Source: CAYSGL01 sp964520985
Lineage (GTDB): Bacteria; Pseudomonadota; Alphaproteobacteria; Micavibrionales; Micavibrionaceae
Assembly (NCBI GenBank): GCA_964520985.1
Contig: CAZFPB010000007.1
Coordinates: 1-45,866 of the forward strand
Length of the DNA stretch: 45,866 nt
Direction of reading: 5' to 3'
The notes under the pieces were generated by a model. The model had not been told where the DNA came from and did no database searches. It saw nothing but the letters and a program-made list of their open reading frames with translations. Shown piece by piece: positions 16,465 to 23,696 of the stretch (position 1 is its first letter; the number at the start of each line of letters is the position of its first letter). The position numbers and the translations under genes were made by a program.

Positions 16465-17234
16465 TGGCCCACCTGTGCCTGCGCCCACGACATCGAAGCC
16501 GCCTCTAGCAACTCCAGTGCTTGGCTTGCTGCCGCGTTCAGAAGAGCCCGGCGGTTGCCCTTGGGTTGGAGCCGGTCCAGTTCAACAAGCACCCCGAGCC
16601 GCTCATGGGGCGGCAAGTCCAGGTCACCCTCGGACTGCACCGATTTGAGTAGCTTTTGCCCAGCCTCGGTGAGCGGGTAGAGCGCGAAAAGCCGCCCATT
16701 CCCGGTCGGTGCCCAGCGTGCCCCGGCGTCACCGAAGTAGGCAGCGAAGATGATCGCGGCCGTCCTAGGCATCAGGCTCACTCGGCGCGACATGACCGCG
16801 AACCGGGTCAAAGCTTCGTCGTTTGGCAGGTAGCCGCCGGAGTGACCAGCGGAGTCGTCTACGTTGACAGACACAGCTTCACTGGATGCGCCTTTGCGGA
16901 CTGGGACGCAGCCGATGCCGCGACACTTGTGGCACCAGTTGCCGTTGCCCCAGACGATCTTTTTGCGGCCTTCGTCGAGTTCCTCGGTCCATTGCTCGCC
17001 GCCATCGGACCCGGCGATACCAGTGCCTTTGCATGCGAAACAGGACCGCGACGTGTGCGCCTCTCGGTCGAGCTGCTCGATCATCGCGCCGAAGGTTGAC
17101 CGCTCGAACACGGTCGTGCCCTTCCCGAAGAACCATGACAGCGCCGCTTCGTCTGCCGGCGGTATCAACCCGCCCGCTCGTACCTGCGCCGTCTTGATTG
17201 CGTGTTTTCCGCTTGTTTGTCCACTCTCACTCAT
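16461..17234 (-). CDS. CxxCxG zinc protein, candidate late regulator
   Basis: This 257-residue protein starts at 17234 behind GGGAGAGTGC. It has two DnaJ-type zinc-knuckle motifs, CFACKGTG (residues 65-72) and CHKCRGIG (101-108), in an otherwise helical protein. The C-terminal half (LTRFAVMSRRVSLMPRTAAI, RLFALYPLTEAGQKLLKSVQ) is helical with a winged-helix look. Two spaced CxxCxG motifs just before the late operon are reminiscent of phage Q-type antiterminators. That role is inference from motif and position; it is not a DnaJ chaperone, since the J domain is absent. Confidence 0.45.
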   Translation of the reverse strand: MSESGQTSGKHAIKTAQVRAGGLIPPADEAALSWFFGKGTTVFERSTFGAMIEQLDREAHTSRSCFACKGTGIAGSDGGEQWTEELDEGRKKIVWGNGNWCHKCRGIGCVPVRKGASSEAVSVNVDDSAGHSGGYLPNDEALTRFAVMSRRVSLMPRTAAIIFAAYFGDAGARWAPTGNGRLFALYPLTEAGQKLLKSVQSEGDLDLPPHERLGVLVELDRLQPKGNRRALLNAAASQALELLEAASMSWAQAQVGQ

Positions 17235-17327
17235 GGCACTCTCCCATTCCAGAACCCGGACCGGGAAAGCTCGGTTGGCCAGACCCTCACTGTTCGAAGC
17301 GGTGGGGGTTTGGTGTTTTTGTGGAGG
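17235..17327. other. short gap with a pyrimidine- and G-rich tract
   Basis: This 93-base gap separates the 58-residue gene from the CxxCxG gene. It contains the ribosome-binding site of the downstream gene and a G-rich run (GGTGGGGGTTTGG at 17301-17313). The run could pair weakly with the CCCCC at 17336-17340 just inside the upstream gene. No clear promoter was found. Confidence 0.4.
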
Positions 17328-17504
17328 TCAGAAGGCCCCCGCTACCTCTTCAGGTCTCCACAGTCGGCACCGTTTCCGTGTGAGCCATCCTCTTGAGATC
17401 TTGTTGCCGCAAAGCATCGTGTCCTGCGCAAAGTTCTTGAGTGACTCACCGTCGAGTCGATGTCGGCGCCACAGGCGCTTCAGCTGCGAACCAGGCCTGG
17501 CCAT
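17328..17504 (-). CDS. 58-residue basic protein
   Basis: This small frame starts at the ATG at 17504, which overlaps the stop of the gene before (ATGA), and uses the same junction sequence GGAGACTTTCTGATGGC as its neighbour. It is rich in Arg, Lys and Trp (MARPGSQLKRLWRRHRLDGE, later SRGWLTRKRCRLW). Good coupling and the repeated ribosome-binding junction support it as a real gene. It may be a nucleic-acid-binding mini-protein. No known family is recognised. Confidence 0.55.
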   Translation of the reverse strand: MARPGSQLKRLWRRHRLDGESLKNFAQDTMLCGNKISRGWLTRKRCRLWRPEEVAGAF

Positions 17505-17953
17505 CAGAAAGTCTCCCTGGTCATGTCCTTTGGCGCCCGGTACTCACAGGGAACTCCGGTGACGGCGAACTTCACCGGCTCCCATCCGCCCGCTGGCGCC
17601 TGTTGTTCGATCACGAATTGGCCGATACTGAAATCTGCCCACCCTGGCCTGAGTCGAGCCGTGTACTTGGTAATCAGCGCAACCATTGCCGGCGTTAGCT
17701 CGTTCCGCACCAACCAGCGAAGCGGGTCATTGGGTCCAAGTCGCCACGCCTGCAACCGGTCCCGCTTGCGACGCATGGCTGTCAGGTGTCGACGCAAATC
17801 GCGCATCAACCGACGGCGGTTCACGCGGCGACTCCGGTGAGGTTTACTGTCGGTGCAGTTCGTGACCCGATACTGCAGGTACCAGTTCGACACTTGTTGG
17901 CGCGGACATTTATCCGGAAACTCGATTCTGAGTTTTGCCATCAGAAAGTCTCC
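17500..17953 (-). repeat. duplicated 17-bp gene junction
   Basis: The 17-bp sequence GCCATCAGAAAGTCTCC (minus strand GGAGACTTTCTGATGGC) is present exactly twice, at 17500-17516 and at 17937-17953. Each copy encodes the last residues (ETF) and stop of one gene and the ATG of the next, with GGAG as ribosome-binding site. The duplicated cassette suggests recombination or insertion of a gene between two copies. Confidence 0.7.
17504..17941 (-). CDS. 145-residue basic protein of unknown function
   Basis: The ATG at 17941 overlaps the previous stop. The N-terminal half is very basic (RSRRVNRRRLMRDLRRHLTA then MRRKRDRLQAWRLG), followed by a helical part (PLRWLVRNELTPAMVALITK) and a beta-rich C-terminus (QFVIEQQAPAGGWEPVKFAV). 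It could bind nucleic acid. It lies in a run of short, positively charged genes between the helicase and the late control zone. No family is recognised. Confidence 0.5.
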   Translation of the reverse strand: MAKLRIEFPDKCPRQQVSNWYLQYRVTNCTDSKPHRSRRVNRRRLMRDLRRHLTAMRRKRDRLQAWRLGPNDPLRWLVRNELTPAMVALITKYTARLRPGWADFSIGQFVIEQQAPAGGWEPVKFAVTGVPCEYRAPKDMTRETF

Positions 17954-18159
17954 TGCGCGACGTCCTGCCCGCGCGATAGGAACAGGAAGAGCGTCTCGGC
18001 TCGCTTCTCAGTCGGCACACTTTCCCAATCGTCGCGGTCGATGTGAAAGCTCGCCGGTAGATCACGGTTCAGGAACGCACAGCATCGCTCCACCCATGAC
18101 CGGTACTTAAGGCACAGGAACCGCCGTCGTCTGCGGTGTCGTCGTTTGGCGTTGCTCAC
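17941..18159 (-). CDS. 72-residue basic protein
   Basis: The GTG at 18159 overlaps the upstream stop (GTGA), which makes it the likely start even though the frame is open further upstream. The protein begins SNAKRRHRRRRRFLCLKYRS, with a basic cluster, then WVERCCAFLNRDLPASFHID. Two adjacent cysteines are present but no zinc pair. It ends QDVAQETF at the repeated junction. Function is unknown; the basic N-terminus suggests RNA or DNA contact. Confidence 0.5.
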   Translation of the reverse strand: MSNAKRRHRRRRRFLCLKYRSWVERCCAFLNRDLPASFHIDRDDWESVPTEKRAETLFLFLSRGQDVAQETF

Positions 18160-18560
18160 AGAACCTCCGCAGCTTCGCGCTTGAACTTCGCGATCCAATG
18201 CTGGAGTAGACGGCGGCCACGATGGTATTGCGCCGGGTTCCACCATCGACCGCCACGACGCCTGAAGTGGATACCAACGCCAGGCGACATCATCTGGAGT
18301 AGACGGGTCAATGCTGCGGCCTGCGCCGTCCGCCACTGACACGTCACCTGCTCCAGGCTCATCCGATACTGCTCAGAGCAGTCATTCTCCCAGTTCACCG
18401 CGAGCCGAAGATGCTCAATCTCCAGGTCGCGCCAAGCCAACTGCTCCGCGATGTCCGCTTTGCTGTGCAACTCTTCCGTGGTCATGGCCGCGATGTGCCG
18501 CGTGTAGTGCGCGCCAAGTTTGATCGGGTCCTGCGGTGGGTAGAGTTTTGCGGTGGTCAT
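18156..18560 (-). CDS. 134-residue protein of unknown function
   Basis: This gene starts at 18560 with an ATGA overlap. It begins MTTAKLYPPQDPIKLGAHYT and continues with a helical, charged middle (LHSKADIAEQLAWRDLEIEH), then an Arg/Trp-rich C-terminal half (GIHFRRRGGRWWNPAQYHRG). The N-terminal MTT start recurs in several leftward genes. It lacks membrane segments and cysteine pairs. Family not recognised. Confidence 0.48.
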   Translation of the reverse strand: MTTAKLYPPQDPIKLGAHYTRHIAAMTTEELHSKADIAEQLAWRDLEIEHLRLAVNWENDCSEQYRMSLEQVTCQWRTAQAAALTRLLQMMSPGVGIHFRRRGGRWWNPAQYHRGRRLLQHWIAKFKREAAEVL

Positions 18561-18796
18561 TTTGGCTCCTTGCTGCTCGGAAGGTCCCTCAAGATCGCGT
18601 CAATCACGCACCGGTCATGCACACCGCGACGGCGAACATACTGGGTCCGCGCCTCACGCATGACCCGTTTGATGCGCCGGTTCTGGACACGGCGCTTTCG
18701 GTGTTTGCCCCAGCGCAGTTCGGCTTGTCCACGCGGAGACAAGCGCTTGAACATCTCTAGCAATTCACGAAATGCAGTTGCGGCCATTTTGATCAT
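18557..18796 (-). CDS. 79-residue Arg/Lys-rich protein
   Basis: The ATG at 18796 (MIKMAATAFRELLEMFKRLS) overlaps the upstream stop, and a longer frame from 19054 is rejected because it would run through the neighbouring gene. The central part is highly basic (WGKHRKRRVQNRRIKRVMRE) and helical. It sits just downstream of the helicase in transcription order and could be a small nucleic-acid-binding accessory. No named family. Confidence 0.5.
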   Translation of the reverse strand: MIKMAATAFRELLEMFKRLSPRGQAELRWGKHRKRRVQNRRIKRVMREARTQYVRRRGVHDRCVIDAILRDLPSSKEPK

Positions 18797-18999
18797 ACTG
18801 CCCCTGTCCTGTTCACCCATGGCATTTCCACATTCGTCCCCCGCTCCCGTTCTCGCTTGTCCGCCTCTGCGATCTGCTGCCGTGCCACCGCCTCGGGGTT
18901 GGGGATGTGCGAGTTGGCGAGGATGGCGATGCGTTCGGCGAGACGGTAGGCAATCTCCGGATCCGGTGGCTGCTCCGGTTTTGCGCGCCGCATCACCAT
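18793..18999 (-). CDS. 68-residue protein downstream of helicase
   Basis: The ATG at 18999 overlaps the helicase stop (ATGA), so the two are coupled. The sequence is helical and charged (EIAYRLAERIAILANSHIPN, ARQQIAEADKRERERG). It has a Glu-Pro-rich N-terminus, with no cysteine pairs or membrane segments. Coupling suggests a replication-related accessory, but nothing in the sequence shows which. Confidence 0.5.
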   Translation of the reverse strand: MVMRRAKPEQPPDPEIAYRLAERIAILANSHIPNPEAVARQQIAEADKRERERGTNVEMPWVNRTGAV

Positions 19000-20381
19000 C
19001 AGTGGAAGTTCCCGTCATCGAGCGGTGGCATGTCGTAGTGATCCGGCGGTTCATCGAACCGCGTCAGCTCCGCGTTGAAGTCGAGCTTGATGACGCCAGT
19101 TGGCCCGTTCCTGTGCTTGGCGACATCCACCTCACAGACGCCAGGGTCGGGTGAGTTTTCGCGGTTGTAGTACTCGTCGCGATACAGAAAGAGGATTCCG
19201 TAAGCATCCTGCTCGATGCTCCCGGACTCGCGCAGGTCTGACAGCATGGGGCGCTTATTCGGCCGCTCCTCGCACTTTCTCGAGAGCTGCGACAGTGCCA
19301 TCACCGGGCATTGGAACTCGTGCGCCATGTTCTTGAGCGCCTTAGAAACCTCTGACACCTCGTTCTCGCGCGACCGGCCCTGCTTGTACGTAACGCTGAT
19401 GAGCTGCAGGTAGTCGACGGCAATGATCCCAATCTTCGTCCCTTCGCCATGGATGCTCCTAAGCCGCCGCACCTGACGCCGCACCGTGGCGCGCAACGAG
19501 GAAACCGACTGCGGGCAATTATCACTCAGGAACAACGGTAGCTTCGCCAGACTTGCGGCGGCACGTAGCGTCCGGTCGTACTGGTCATGGTTCATCACGC
19601 CGGAAATGATGTTCGTCACCGGAACGCCGCTGCGGATCGAAAGCGCACGCTGACCGGTCTGGATATCGGGCATCTCCAGGCCCAGGAACAGCCCGATGTC
19701 GCCACGCTCAGCCACATCGATGACGGCCTGCAAAGCGAATGACGTTTTGCCCATGCCTGGCCGGCCAGCGACCACGTACATGTTCTTCGACAACCAGCCG
19801 CCCAGCTTGCTGTTGAGGCGTGACCAACCGGTGGGTATGGCGCCAACGACTGGATCACCGCGACGCCTGGCGGACATCTCATCCACCACGACTTTCAGTA
19901 GGTCCCGGATGTCGCGCTCTTGGATGGTGGCGGTGTCGACGCCAACCAAGTCCTGGATCTCATCCGCCTTCTGGCGCGACCACTTGCCCGAGTCGACAGC
20001 GCCGCGTGTGCCCTCGGCGACGGCAACCCGGCACGCGTCAACCAGGCGGCGCATCGTGGCGAGCTCGACCAGTTTCCGTGCATGGTGTTCCACCTCGGCA
20101 ACGGCCGGTGTCTCCAGGAGCTGGGCCAGGTAAGGTGTGCCGCCAACTTGGTCCAGTCGCCCGGTCTCCCGTAGGCGCCTGGCGATGGCTGGTAGGTCCA
20201 CCGGGGCACTGTCGTCGTCGAGGCTGACGATCGCCTCCCAGACGCGTCGGTTCGAGTCGGCGAAGAACACCGCGTCCCGGTCTCCGAAAACGCGCCTGGT
20301 GACGTCCAGGGCGCCGCAATCGAGCATGGCGGCTGAGAGCACAGCTGCCTCAAGGTCCAGGTCAGCAACGGGAGCGGTCAT
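18999..20381 (-). CDS. dnaB: DnaB-like replicative helicase
   Basis: This 460-residue protein has the two-domain layout of DnaB. The N-terminal helical domain (residues 1-115) has LEAAVLSAAMLDCGALD and a LAQLLETPAVA stretch. The RecA-like C-terminal domain has TGWSRLNSKLGGWLSKNMYV, Walker A GRPGMGKT (206-213), a Walker B around residue 325 (GIIAVDYLQLI) and the ALSQLSRKCEERPNKRPMLS block. It unwinds the fork, loaded by the initiator encoded directly upstream with a four-base overlap. Length is normal for phage DnaB. Confidence 0.92.
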   Translation of the reverse strand: MTAPVADLDLEAAVLSAAMLDCGALDVTRRVFGDRDAVFFADSNRRVWEAIVSLDDDSAPVDLPAIARRLRETGRLDQVGGTPYLAQLLETPAVAEVEHHARKLVELATMRRLVDACRVAVAEGTRGAVDSGKWSRQKADEIQDLVGVDTATIQERDIRDLLKVVVDEMSARRRGDPVVGAIPTGWSRLNSKLGGWLSKNMYVVAGRPGMGKTSFALQAVIDVAERGDIGLFLGLEMPDIQTGQRALSIRSGVPVTNIISGVMNHDQYDRTLRAAASLAKLPLFLSDNCPQSVSSLRATVRRQVRRLRSIHGEGTKIGIIAVDYLQLISVTYKQGRSRENEVSEVSKALKNMAHEFQCPVMALSQLSRKCEERPNKRPMLSDLRESGSIEQDAYGILFLYRDEYYNRENSPDPGVCEVDVAKHRNGPTGVIKLDFNAELTRFDEPPDHYDMPPLDDGNFH

Positions 20382-21292
20382 GCGGCCCCCTTGGTGCCGG
20401 CGTCGAGCTGGCGCGCAATTCGGTCCAGGTTGACTTGTTTGCGGGCTTCCGCTGCGGCTTTTGCGGCCTGGTTGGCCCCAGGTGCCGCTTGCTCCGGCTC
20501 AGGTGGCTGCGGGCGCTGCTTTGTGTCGCTCCAAATCGAAGCCGTCGCCGTGTTCAGGCCCTTGCGCCAGACCACCAGGGTTCGCCGGTCGCTTTCGTCG
20601 GCCAGATATCGGCCGCGGAACTTGGCTGCGATCTGCTTCTGGGCCCATCTCGGGCAACCAGCGGTCATCTCGAGGTTCGCCGCTTGCGCCTCGTTGAGCT
20701 CCAGGTCGGGAGGGCACGGGATGAGCGCTTCCTCTTTTTTTAGATCTCCAGAAGCAGAAGCAGAAGCAGATACAGAGGGTAGACGTCTACGTAGCGGTTG
20801 CTCGTCTACGTCGACGTCTACACCGTCTACTGTAGACGAGTAGACGTCTACATCGTCTACATCACCGTCTACACGACAGTCATCGCCACGATCCGCCTCT
20901 TCATTTTCTTCTGCATCTTGCTCAGTTTTGGCACGGCGATTGCGTGCCCAGGTCCGTTTGCGTTCACGGTCCTTCTCCTCCGTCAGCTTCTCTCTAAAGC
21001 GAGCGTGATTGAGCAGCCGCCAACCTCTCTCGGATTCCTCGATTCGTCTGCCCTCGTGGTCCTTGGTCCGGCTGTAGGGGTCCGGAGCCATGAACTTCTC
21101 GAGCGCCTTCAGGACGACATCGACCGAAACGCGGGCTCGATTCGCGAGCCCAGGCACACTGGCGCCGATGTGGCCGTCACGGTCCGCCATAGCAAGCATG
21201 GTCACCCAGACCTTGCAGACCTCCGGCGACTCGTCCCAGATGGTCGAGTCCGTGATGGAGGAAAACAGCTTAGTGAAAGTCACGTCGCTCAT
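20378..21292 (-). CDS. replication initiator / helicase loader with embedded origin
   Basis: This 304-residue protein starts at the ATG at 21292 (GGGAG at four bases, ATGA overlap); a longer frame from 21592 is rejected. The N-terminal region (residues 1-110) is the winged-helix replication domain of phage O-like proteins: FTKLFSSITDSTIWDESPEV, then VWVTMLAMADRDGHIGASVP and GLANRARVSVDVVLKALEKF. Residues 140-185 are a low-complexity Asp/Val linker whose DNA is an iteron cluster. The C-terminal part (ALIPCPPDLELNEAQAANLE then FRGRYLADESDRRTLVVWRK) should contact the helicase. The layout matches lambda O. Confidence 0.72.
   Translation of the reverse strand: MSDVTFTKLFSSITDSTIWDESPEVCKVWVTMLAMADRDGHIGASVPGLANRARVSVDVVLKALEKFMAPDPYSRTKDHEGRRIEESERGWRLLNHARFREKLTEEKDRERKRTWARNRRAKTEQDAEENEEADRGDDCRVDGDVDDVDVYSSTVDGVDVDVDEQPLRRRLPSVSASASASGDLKKEEALIPCPPDLELNEAQAANLEMTAGCPRWAQKQIAAKFRGRYLADESDRRTLVVWRKGLNTATASIWSDTKQRPQPPEPEQAAPGANQAAKAAAEARKQVNLDRIARQLDAGTKGAA
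20732..20872. other. putative replication origin inside the initiator gene
   Basis: The 7-mer CGTCTAC or its complement GTAGACG occurs ten times between 20779 and 20872: plus-strand copies begin at 20784, 20803, 20815, 20824, 20845, 20854 and 20866, minus-strand copies at 20779, 20832 and 20840. Two pairs form the 12-bp palindrome GTAGACGTCTAC (20779-20790, 20840-20851). On one side lies a run of AGAAGC repeats and the AT-rich CTCTTTTTTTAGATCT (20732-20747). Iterons in the initiator gene next to an AT-rich stretch are the lambda-origin layout. Confidence 0.68.
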
Positions 21293-21642
21293 CTCCCTGC
21301 CGCCTTTGCTCTCCTGCGCTTCGCAGCATGACGACCGCTCAAGATCGTCGACTCTGGCACCATAAAAACCAACCCGATGCTCGCGTCGCTGAGCTGCATT
21401 GCCTCGTAAATCCGCAGCCACGCTTCGTGCCGTGCCACAACGGCGATGTGAGGCCGCCTGGTGGCGCGCTTGAGCTCGTCCAGGGTCACACCGTGTTCGA
21501 TCGCGGTCGCTTCTGCGATAGACAGAGCGTGCGCCTTCCAGTGGAGACGCGGCTTCGGCTCGGCAGGTGTGAGCGAGGCAGGCCGGAGCCAACCGGCCTG
21601 CACCAGCGTTGACCCGAGGTCCACAAATTCCCGGAAAGTCAT
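21289..21642 (-). CDS. DnaA domain-IV-like DNA-binding protein
   Basis: This 117-residue protein is coupled to both neighbours by four-base overlaps. From residue 40 it reads like domain IV of DnaA: a helix SIAEATAIEHGVTLDELKRA, then RRPHIAVVARHEAWLRIYEA (the basic-loop and long-helix region) and MQLSDASIGLVF with PESTILSG in place of DHSTVLHA. The ATPase domain is absent. It may bind DnaA-box-like sites near the phage origin or compete with the host initiator. The specific residues for DnaA boxes are only partly kept. Confidence 0.6.
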   Translation of the reverse strand: MTFREFVDLGSTLVQAGWLRPASLTPAEPKPRLHWKAHALSIAEATAIEHGVTLDELKRATRRPHIAVVARHEAWLRIYEAMQLSDASIGLVFMVPESTILSGRHAAKRRRAKAAGR

Positions 21643-21941
21643 CCGGTCACCGCCTTCAAAGCCTCAGCCACAGACCGCACCACCGCCACGCGATGCCCAC
21701 GTTCCAGGGCCGCCGCATGCCATCGCTTCTGCGCCTCGCTCAGCTTCCCGACCGGCGTTTTTGTCTCGCAGAACACCACGCGGGCCCCGGTAGTGAGTAC
21801 GCAAAGGTCAGGCGTCCCTTCGTCGGCCATCCGGATCCAATGCGGACCCTTTTGGACAGCGCCGGAGTGCACACGGATGACCATGTGACCAAGAGAAACG
21901 AGCGCTTTCTTGATGGCTCTAGAGATGTCAGTTTCGGACAT
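21639..21941 (-). CDS. VRR-NUC domain nuclease
   Basis: This 100-residue protein starts at 21941 behind GGGAGAACT. It has the complete small VRR-NUC core of the PD-(D/E)XK superfamily: GTPDLCVL with Asp45, VVFCETKT with Glu59 and Lys61, then LSEAQKRWHAAALERGHRVA with Gln71 and VVRSVAEAL at the end. Such stand-alone phage enzymes act on branched or flapped DNA, probably resolving replication or recombination intermediates. It heads the replication block. Confidence 0.82.
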   Translation of the reverse strand: MSETDISRAIKKALVSLGHMVIRVHSGAVQKGPHWIRMADEGTPDLCVLTTGARVVFCETKTPVGKLSEAQKRWHAAALERGHRVAVVRSVAEALKAVTG

Positions 21942-21977
21942 AGTTCTCCCTAAAAGCGCAACTAAATGACTAACACA

Positions 21978-22382
21978 TTACAGGCAGTCTGTGTCTGGAA
22001 AAACGAGCCCACCGGAAGTTAACGACGCGCTCGGTTGCAGGTCGTAAAGCGTCACTTCCGGCTCTGGCGCATGCGACTCACCACATGCGCATGGCTTCTT
22101 CACTGGACGTCGCCATGGCATTCCGAAGCACGCGACACAGAACCGTCCTTCAGTCGTGACACCGCGCAGTTTTGCGCCTCGGCATGTTCGGCAGCACAGG
22201 TCGTTCCCGGCGCGCATGCTCTCGAGAAGATGCGAGCCGCGTTTCACGTACTCGTTCCCGCAAGAGCATCGGCAGAGCCATCGACGACCGTCTTTGCCAC
22301 CTCGGCACGTTGCGCGTTCAGGGCGCAAAACTTCGACTTGGCCAATGACTGCGCCGGTGAGGTCGACGGCGGCTCCACTCAT
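21978..22382 (-). CDS. zinc-ribbon protein of the DLTGQxFG family
   Basis: This 134-residue protein overlaps the methyltransferase stop by four bases. It begins with DLTGAVIGQVEVLRPERATC and WLCRCSCGNEYVKRGSHLLE, the common phage motif in which a short beta region is followed by WxCxCxCG and a final CxxC. A second set of cysteines follows in FCVACF and CACGE. The C-terminus is Pro-rich. A shorter relative is encoded rightward at 39751-40197. These proteins often sit beside endonucleases and may bind DNA. Confidence 0.6.
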   Translation of the reverse strand: MSGAAVDLTGAVIGQVEVLRPERATCRGGKDGRRWLCRCSCGNEYVKRGSHLLESMRAGNDLCCRTCRGAKLRGVTTEGRFCVACFGMPWRRPVKKPCACGESHAPEPEVTLYDLQPSASLTSGGLVFPDTDCL

Positions 22383-23200
22383 GTGCCAACCGCCACGTCG
22401 AACAAGTCACGCTGCTCTTTGGCTCCCCGCAGAAGCCGTGCGCACAGTTCAGCTCTGCCGCGGTCCTTTTCGATGCCGATGCAGCGTCTGCCGGTCATCT
22501 TCGCGGCGATGGCAGTGGTTCCGCCGCCGAGGCACGGATCGAGCACCAGTTGGCCGCGCTTGGAGTAGTCGCTGATGAGGCACCGGGTCAGCGCGATCGA
22601 CTTGCCACCAGTGATGCGGGCCGGCCTGTTCTGAGCGTTCTCACCGGGGCCAACGTAGGCCCCGCCTAGCGTGCCCCACCGGCTCCACGGCTCGCGTCTC
22701 GGGCGAGCGACCACAAGTTGGCATGCCCATGCGCTTGGGCCGTCGCCTTGAATGCGGACGCGCGAGCCGACTTCGACCCAAGGCAATGGCTGGAATGTGT
22801 AGAGGTCTGCCGAACTTTCACTGAACTCCGCGGCCCACGCGGGCGCCAACACATGGTCCGTGATGGTCGTCACCCAACCTTCGACAGTCGGCAGCCAGAA
22901 GGCGCAGAAGTGTCGGACGTCTTCCGGGGACCATGCTGCGTATTCGATATCCGAGCGTTCGGCGCCCTTTCTTCTGGCGTACCGGTGGATCGCCGAATCA
23001 CCTTCCTCACCGAAGCTTCCGGCGCGGTCCGCTGTCAGCTTGCCCTCGCGGTGCCCCTCATGTGTCTTCGCGGAGTACGGTGCATCCACATGCAGCAAGT
23101 CCGCTTTCCGTCCCTGCATCACAGCTTCAACCGTGGCCGGGTCGAGCGAATCTCCGTGCCAGACTTCAACGAGCGCGTCCTGGTAGATGAGTTCACCCAT
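22379..23200 (-). CDS. DNA methyltransferase (beta-class, N4-C or N6-A)
   Basis: This 273-residue enzyme has motif IV DAPYS at residues 39-43 and, near the C-terminus, motif I region VLDPCLGGGTTAIAAKMTGR (from about residue 219) followed by CIGIEKD. Catalytic motif first and SAM-binding motif last is the beta-class order of amino-methyltransferases. The DPPY is changed to DAPY, a variation seen in some phage enzymes. No restriction gene is adjacent, so it is a solitary methylase, probably protecting phage DNA from host restriction. The 8-base overlap with the gene before couples them. Confidence 0.8.
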   Translation of the reverse strand: MGELIYQDALVEVWHGDSLDPATVEAVMQGRKADLLHVDAPYSAKTHEGHREGKLTADRAGSFGEEGDSAIHRYARRKGAERSDIEYAAWSPEDVRHFCAFWLPTVEGWVTTITDHVLAPAWAAEFSESSADLYTFQPLPWVEVGSRVRIQGDGPSAWACQLVVARPRREPWSRWGTLGGAYVGPGENAQNRPARITGGKSIALTRCLISDYSKRGQLVLDPCLGGGTTAIAAKMTGRRCIGIEKDRGRAELCARLLRGAKEQRDLFDVAVGT

Positions 23201-23696
23201 TGACCACCTCCCGCAAACTCACCGAAGTCGCCGCGCTCTCCCGCTCGGATATGTACCGCTCGGCCTTGTCCAGCTTCACGTCGAGCGCATGGACCCAGTC
23301 TTTTTCGCCGGCGTGAGAGCTGAGATAGACGACCGCGTTCCTTAAACGCGCGAGACAACCAGATAAATCCTTCTCGCACGACTCGCTATCTAGATGTTCG
23401 CCAATGACCCAGGCGCAAAATGCTGCAATGCGCCCAACCTTTCGCAGGTTCTTATCCGGCTCCATGTGCCAAGCAACGAACGCGCCGGATGGATGCTCCC
23501 GATGCAGCATCACCGCCACATCCGCCCCTTCAAGCGCCACATCGAACAGGTCGCGCTTGCCTTCGAAGTGATGCTCGATACACAGCGCCAGCTCCAGGCA
23601 TTCGCACGCGAGTTTGCGCAGGTTCTCTTCGCGCGTGAATGCGAGGTTGCCGCGGGAGGTGAGGTTGGCGAGGCGGGTTTGTTGGTGGGGGGTCAT
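23193..23696 (-). CDS. MazG-like nucleotide pyrophosphohydrolase (putative)
   Basis: This 167-residue protein starts at the ATG at 23696 (ATGA overlap). It has an EXXE motif (Glu32-Glu35) in a helix LRKLACECLELALCIEHHFE, followed after 20 residues by EXXD (Glu56-Asp59) in LEGADVAVML. This is the metal-binding pattern of MazG-like all-alpha NTP pyrophosphatases. A second helical half without known motifs follows. It could adjust nucleotide pools or dampen ppGpp signalling during infection. The call rests on the EXXE/EXXD spacing. Confidence 0.55.
   Translation of the reverse strand: MTPHQQTRLANLTSRGNLAFTREENLRKLACECLELALCIEHHFEGKRDLFDVALEGADVAVMLHREHPSGAFVAWHMEPDKNLRKVGRIAAFCAWVIGEHLDSESCEKDLSGCLARLRNAVVYLSSHAGEKDWVHALDVKLDKAERYISERESAATSVSLREVVNG

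Noticed and set aside
20749..20872. A CRISPR array
   Set aside because: Repeat units are only 7 bp with spacings of 2-12 bases, palindromic, and lie within a coding linker, which fits iterons and not CRISPR repeats.
20378..21592. Longer version of the replication initiator starting at 21592
   Set aside because: The extra 100 residues cover the DnaA-like gene in another frame, and the ATG at 21292 has a good ribosome site and an ATGA overlap.
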